In this document: piece after piece, positions 5,343-7,748 of the stretch
How the letters are laid out: each line of letters begins with the position of its first letter
Numbering within the stretch: position 1 is the stretch's first letter
NCBI GenBank assembly: GCA_934754735.1
Contig: CAKVJE010000085.1
Location: 1-7,748 of the forward strand
Length of the DNA stretch: 7,748 nucleotides
Source: an uncultured Candidatus Melainabacteria bacterium
GTDB lineage: Bacteria > Cyanobacteriota > Vampirovibrionia > Gastranaerophilales > Gastranaerophilaceae
Reading direction: 5' to 3'
Position numbers and translations under genes: made by a program
Notes under the pieces: model-generated
Seen by the model: the letters and a program-made list of their open reading frames with translations, nothing else
Told to the model about the DNA's origin: nothing
Database searches by the model: none

Positions 5343-6479
5343 TTAACCGTTTTGTTCATCAGGACGTGTATGTCCTGAGAATCCTTTAAGTTGGATTAAT
5401 TCAAAGCTATTACCTTTTTTAGCTAATACATATACGTTATTGTTTTTATCGCTTGCAGGTGTAGCATATACCGGATTACCCTCTGCTGTCGTTCCAACAT
5501 ATTTATACTTGAAGGTTTTACCGCTTTCAGAGCTTGTTATTGCTATATACATTGGAATATTTGAGTCTTTACCGTCTTTTTTAACTTTATCTGTTGAAAG
5601 TTGACAACTGCTACCATTGATATCATGCATTGTACCGGCAATTTCACGAGTCATTTTAACTTCTTTAATATTATCATTGTCTGAAATTTTACTATAGTCC
5701 GTTGGCAAAGTAACACTTTTTCCATTAAGACTATTATCACCCCAGTTAGTTTCACCACTCCAAGGCTCAGAGGCTGTTGTTTGTGCTGAAGTACTACCTG
5801 TACCGTCTGTAGTTCCAGTTCCTGCTCCAGTTGTTGATGGAGTTGTAGCTGTAGTAGCCGTTGAAGCTGCAGGAGTTGCAGAACTTGGTGTTGTTGTAGT
5901 TGTTAATTTACTTTGTAACTGTGTTTTTAAGTTTTCTAATGTTTTCTTTTGCGCAGTTTTATTATTTTCATCTAAATTTTCTATTGCTTTGTCAATATCG
6001 TTGATAATACCATTGATTTCATCTTTTGTTGCATTAGCCTTTAAATCTTTGATTTTACCTGTTATATCTGCAATTTTTTGACAATCTGGGTCATCTTTAA
6101 CTACTTCTTTTGTTTTTCCAGAACTATCAGTACCACTTGTACTTCTGTCACCGCCGGTAGAGCCACCCCAAGAATAAGTTGACATTTGTTGCCAAGGGTT
6201 CATACCATAGCCCATGTTATAGCCGCCAAAAATTCCGGCAGGATTCCAGCCACCACCGCTAAGACCATTACCTAGCCAGTTCATTAGACCTTGACCAAGT
6301 CCCCAGCCTAAGCTTGTTCCGAAGCCTCCCCAGAAGTTGCCGCCATTGCCCCAAATTGATGAACCAAATCCGCAACTACCAAAATTATAGGTATTATTAC
6401 TACCAATATTGATGATATCGCCACCTCTGTTGTGGAATGAATCGTAATGATATCTTGCACTATGACAATGAATAGCCAT
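5343..6479 (-). CDS. Gly/Trp-rich modular protein of unknown function (378 aa)
   Basis: I do not recognise this protein. Four parts can be seen. Residues 1-18 are His/Tyr-rich (H4, C5, H6, H11, H16). Residues 19-110 are extremely Gly/Asn/Trp-rich, with Trp at 43, 50, 59, 68, 78, 96 and 104, about every 7-10 residues through the core, as in GWGLGQGLMNWLGNGLSGGG. Residues 122-192 are charged and probably helical (KIKDLKANATKDEINGIINDIDKAIENL). Residues 193-237 form a Thr/Ala/Ser/Gly linker. Residues 240-378 form a mixed C-terminal domain with short strand-like stretches (KTFKYKYVG, NVYVLAKKGNSFELIQL). There is no signal peptide, lipobox or clear membrane helix. The start is supported by AGAGAGG (minus strand, 6488-6494) 8 nt before the ATG and an AT-rich TTATATATAA (6511-6520) upstream. 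A structural, surface or condensate-forming role is conceivable but only a guess. It converges on ilvE and diverges from the efflux adaptor gene. Confidence 0.85.
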   Translation of the reverse strand: MAIHCHSARYHYDSFHNRGGDIINIGSNNTYNFGSCGFGSSIWGNGGNFWGGFGTSLGWGLGQGLMNWLGNGLSGGGWNPAGIFGGYNMGYGMNPWQQMSTYSWGGSTGGDRSTSGTDSSGKTKEVVKDDPDCQKIADITGKIKDLKANATKDEINGIINDIDKAIENLDENNKTAQKKTLENLKTQLQSKLTTTTTPSSATPAASTATTATTPSTTGAGTGTTDGTGSTSAQTTASEPWSGETNWGDNSLNGKSVTLPTDYSKISDNDNIKEVKMTREIAGTMHDINGSSCQLSTDKVKKDGKDSNIPMYIAITSSESGKTFKYKYVGTTAEGNPVYATPASDKNNNVYVLAKKGNSFELIQLKGFSGHTRPDEQNG

Positions 6480-6638
6480 TTTTCTTACCTCTCTGGTTTG
6501 CTTACATCTGTTATATATAAAAAGTATTTAAAGATTATTAAATTTCACATGTTAATTATTTCTTTACAAAACTTAACAGTTTCATTTTTTCCACTTTCCA
6601 TTTTCCATTTGTGAAACTATCTCCAACTGACTTCTTGA

Positions 6639-6661
6639 TTTAACAAGATTTTTTTGTTAAA
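6639..6661. promoter_or_regulatory. Inverted repeat, possible operator or terminator-like hairpin
   Basis: TTTAACAA (6639-6646) and TTGTTAAA (6654-6661) are 8-bp perfect inverted arms around a 7-nt T-rich centre (GATTTTT). It lies directly before a second palindrome and upstream of the efflux adaptor promoter region. It could be a regulator binding site; the low G+C of the arms makes a terminator unlikely. Confidence 0.35.
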
Positions 6662-6663
6662 AT

Positions 6664-6683
6664 TGTGTTTAAAATTAAACACA
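6664..6683. promoter_or_regulatory. 20-bp palindrome, likely operator of the efflux adaptor gene
   Basis: TGTGTTTAA (6664-6672) and TTAAACACA (6675-6683) are perfect 9-bp inverted arms around AA. It ends 6 nt before the putative -35 element of the adaptor gene. RND pump operons are often controlled by TetR- or MarR-family repressors binding such palindromes, so an operator is a reasonable inference. No regulator gene is present in the window. Confidence 0.5.
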
Positions 6684-6689
6684 TCATTT

Positions 6690-6719
6690 TTGTTATTTTT
6701 TGTAGTAAAATAATATAAG
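6690..6719 (+). promoter_or_regulatory. Possible promoter of the efflux adaptor gene
   Basis: TTGTTA (6690-6695) is followed after 18 nt by TATAAG (6714-6719); the overlapping TAATAT (6711-6716) is an alternative -10 element at 15 nt. The leader to the ATG would be about 25 nt. The palindrome at 6664-6683 sits immediately upstream. Confidence 0.4.
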
Positions 6720-6750
6720 GATATGTAAAACCAGTATTTATGGAGAGAGA

Positions 6751-7748
6751 ATGAGAAAAAATATCATAATAATTGTACTAGTTGTACTTGTGCTTATTTT
6801 AGGCAGAATGTTTTTATCCAATATGGATAAAATGAAAACTGCAAAACAACGTGCTATGATGGGTACTCCTGCAGTTACTGTTGCTACAGTCGGCTCAGAA
6901 GAAGTACAACGCCAGTTTACGGCTACTGCAAGAGTTGTTGCAAAATATCGTGTAGACGTTTTAGCGCGTATTAGCGGATATTTAACTAAGAGTTACTTTA
7001 AAGAAGGCGACCATGTAAAAGCAGGTCAATTGTTATTTGAGATTGAACCTCAACAATATCAATATGCTGCAAATCAAGCTAAAGCAAATTTAGATAACGC
7101 GCAATCACAATATGCTTATTATGACAAGCAGTTAAAACGTTATAAAGAACTTGTACAGAATGATTATATTGCTCGTTCTGATTATGATAGCATTTTATCT
7201 CAGAGAGATGCTTATAGAGCACAGGTTGCGAATGCTCAGAGTGCATATCGTGACTCTCAAAGAAATTTAGGTTACACAAAAGTTAAATCTCCTGTGAACG
7301 GACGTGTCGGTATTATTTCCGTAACTGTTGGTAACTATGTTTCAATGAATAGCGGGGCTTTAACAACCATTAACAGTTCTGATCCGATGTATATAACTTT
7401 CCCTTTGGAATCAAAAGATTATGCAGAGCTTGTTAGAATTGATAAAACAGCAAACGTAAATCGAGATGTTGAATTTATTTTCAGTTCCGGTGAAAAGTAC
7501 AAATTTAAAGGTGTTCAAGATTTTCATGATAACAAAATTGATGATTCAACCGGTACAATTACAATGAGAGCAACATTCCCAAATCCTGATGATTCTTTAT
7601 TGCAAGGGGATTTTGGGCGCGTAATTCTTTATACTAAAAACAAAGATAAGGTAGCTGTCGTTCCTCAAGAGGCAACTATGGAAAACCAAGAAGGACGCTA
7701 TTTGTACGTTCTTGATAAGGATAATTTACCAAAAATGACTTATATTAA
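6751..7748 (+). CDS. RND efflux periplasmic adaptor subunit, AcrA/MexA-like (partial, 332 codons)
   Basis: This is the membrane fusion protein of a tripartite RND exporter, linking the inner-membrane pump to an outer-membrane channel. A short basic start and hydrophobic segment (residues 5-18) anchor or export it; there is no lipobox cysteine, so it is not an AcrA-style lipoprotein. The first lipoyl half is RVDVLARISGYLTKSYFKEG (67-86) with GQLLFEIEP (92-100). A helical hairpin follows (about 101-172, Ala/Gln-rich), then the second lipoyl half YTKVKSPVNGRVG (175-187), a beta-barrel region, and the membrane-proximal start DSTGTITMRATFPNP (265-279) with LLQGDFGRVIL and VVPQEA. The frame is open at the window edge, so 40 or more residues should be missing. 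GGAGAG (6742-6747) precedes the ATG by 3 nt, or slightly more if the overlapping GAGAGA pairs. The pump gene is expected next downstream. The exported substrate cannot be told. Confidence 0.93.
   Translation, partial: MRKNIIIIVLVVLVLILGRMFLSNMDKMKTAKQRAMMGTPAVTVATVGSEEVQRQFTATARVVAKYRVDVLARISGYLTKSYFKEGDHVKAGQLLFEIEPQQYQYAANQAKANLDNAQSQYAYYDKQLKRYKELVQNDYIARSDYDSILSQRDAYRAQVANAQSAYRDSQRNLGYTKVKSPVNGRVGIISVTVGNYVSMNSGALTTINSSDPMYITFPLESKDYAELVRIDKTANVNRDVEFIFSSGEKYKFKGVQDFHDNKIDDSTGTITMRATFPNPDDSLLQGDFGRVILYTKNKDKVAVVPQEATMENQEGRYLYVLDKDNLPKMTYI

Noticed and set aside
7079..7279. Minus-strand ORF inside the efflux adaptor gene
   Set aside because: It is antisense to the conserved helical hairpin region and has no other support.

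Overview
The window comes from an AT-rich (about one third G+C by eye) bacterial chromosome. It is probably Gram-negative, because the last gene encodes the periplasmic adaptor of an RND-type efflux pump. Genes start at ATG, have clear Shine-Dalgarno sites and use the standard code. The gene mix and style (low G+C, cobalamin-type radical SAM protein, COG2509-like FAD dehydrogenase, Gly/Trp-rich hypothetical protein, G-run hairpin repeats) would suit an uncultured gut lineage such as Gastranaerophilales/Melainabacteria. That is an impression, not something the sequence proves.

Layout. Positions 7-4071 hold three plus-strand genes: a B12-binding-domain/radical SAM protein of unknown product, a FAD-dependent dehydrogenase with a five-cysteine segment near its N-terminus, and ilvE, the branched-chain amino acid aminotransferase. 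ilvE is preceded by a 141-nt leader that contains an interspersed repeat and a possible hairpin, and it is closed by a very strong 20-bp perfect hairpin at 4097-4145. Positions 4146-5342 form a repeat island of about 1.2 kb between two converging genes. It holds several related families of CCC/GGG-rich hairpin repeats in both orientations, a 128-bp MITE-like inverted pair, a short structured segment and one possible 60-codon ORF. Positions 5343-6479 (minus strand) encode a 378-residue protein of unknown function with a Gly/Trp/Asn-rich N-terminal third, a helical segment, a Thr/Ala/Ser-rich linker and a C-terminal domain. After a 271-bp divergent intergenic region carrying two adjacent inverted repeats, an efflux adaptor gene begins at 6751 and runs off the window.

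How the genes fit together. ilvE is core amino acid metabolism and the adaptor is part of an export system whose inner-membrane pump should lie just downstream. No shared pathway is visible among the first three genes; close spacing makes co-transcription of the dehydrogenase gene and ilvE possible. The adaptor gene probably has its own regulated promoter, with the repressor gene not in view. I found no CRISPR array, no tRNA or rRNA, no transposase and no complete novel defence-type system. The least ordinary items are the Gly/Trp-rich protein and the repeat island, including two repeat copies that match the canonical G-quadruplex pattern.
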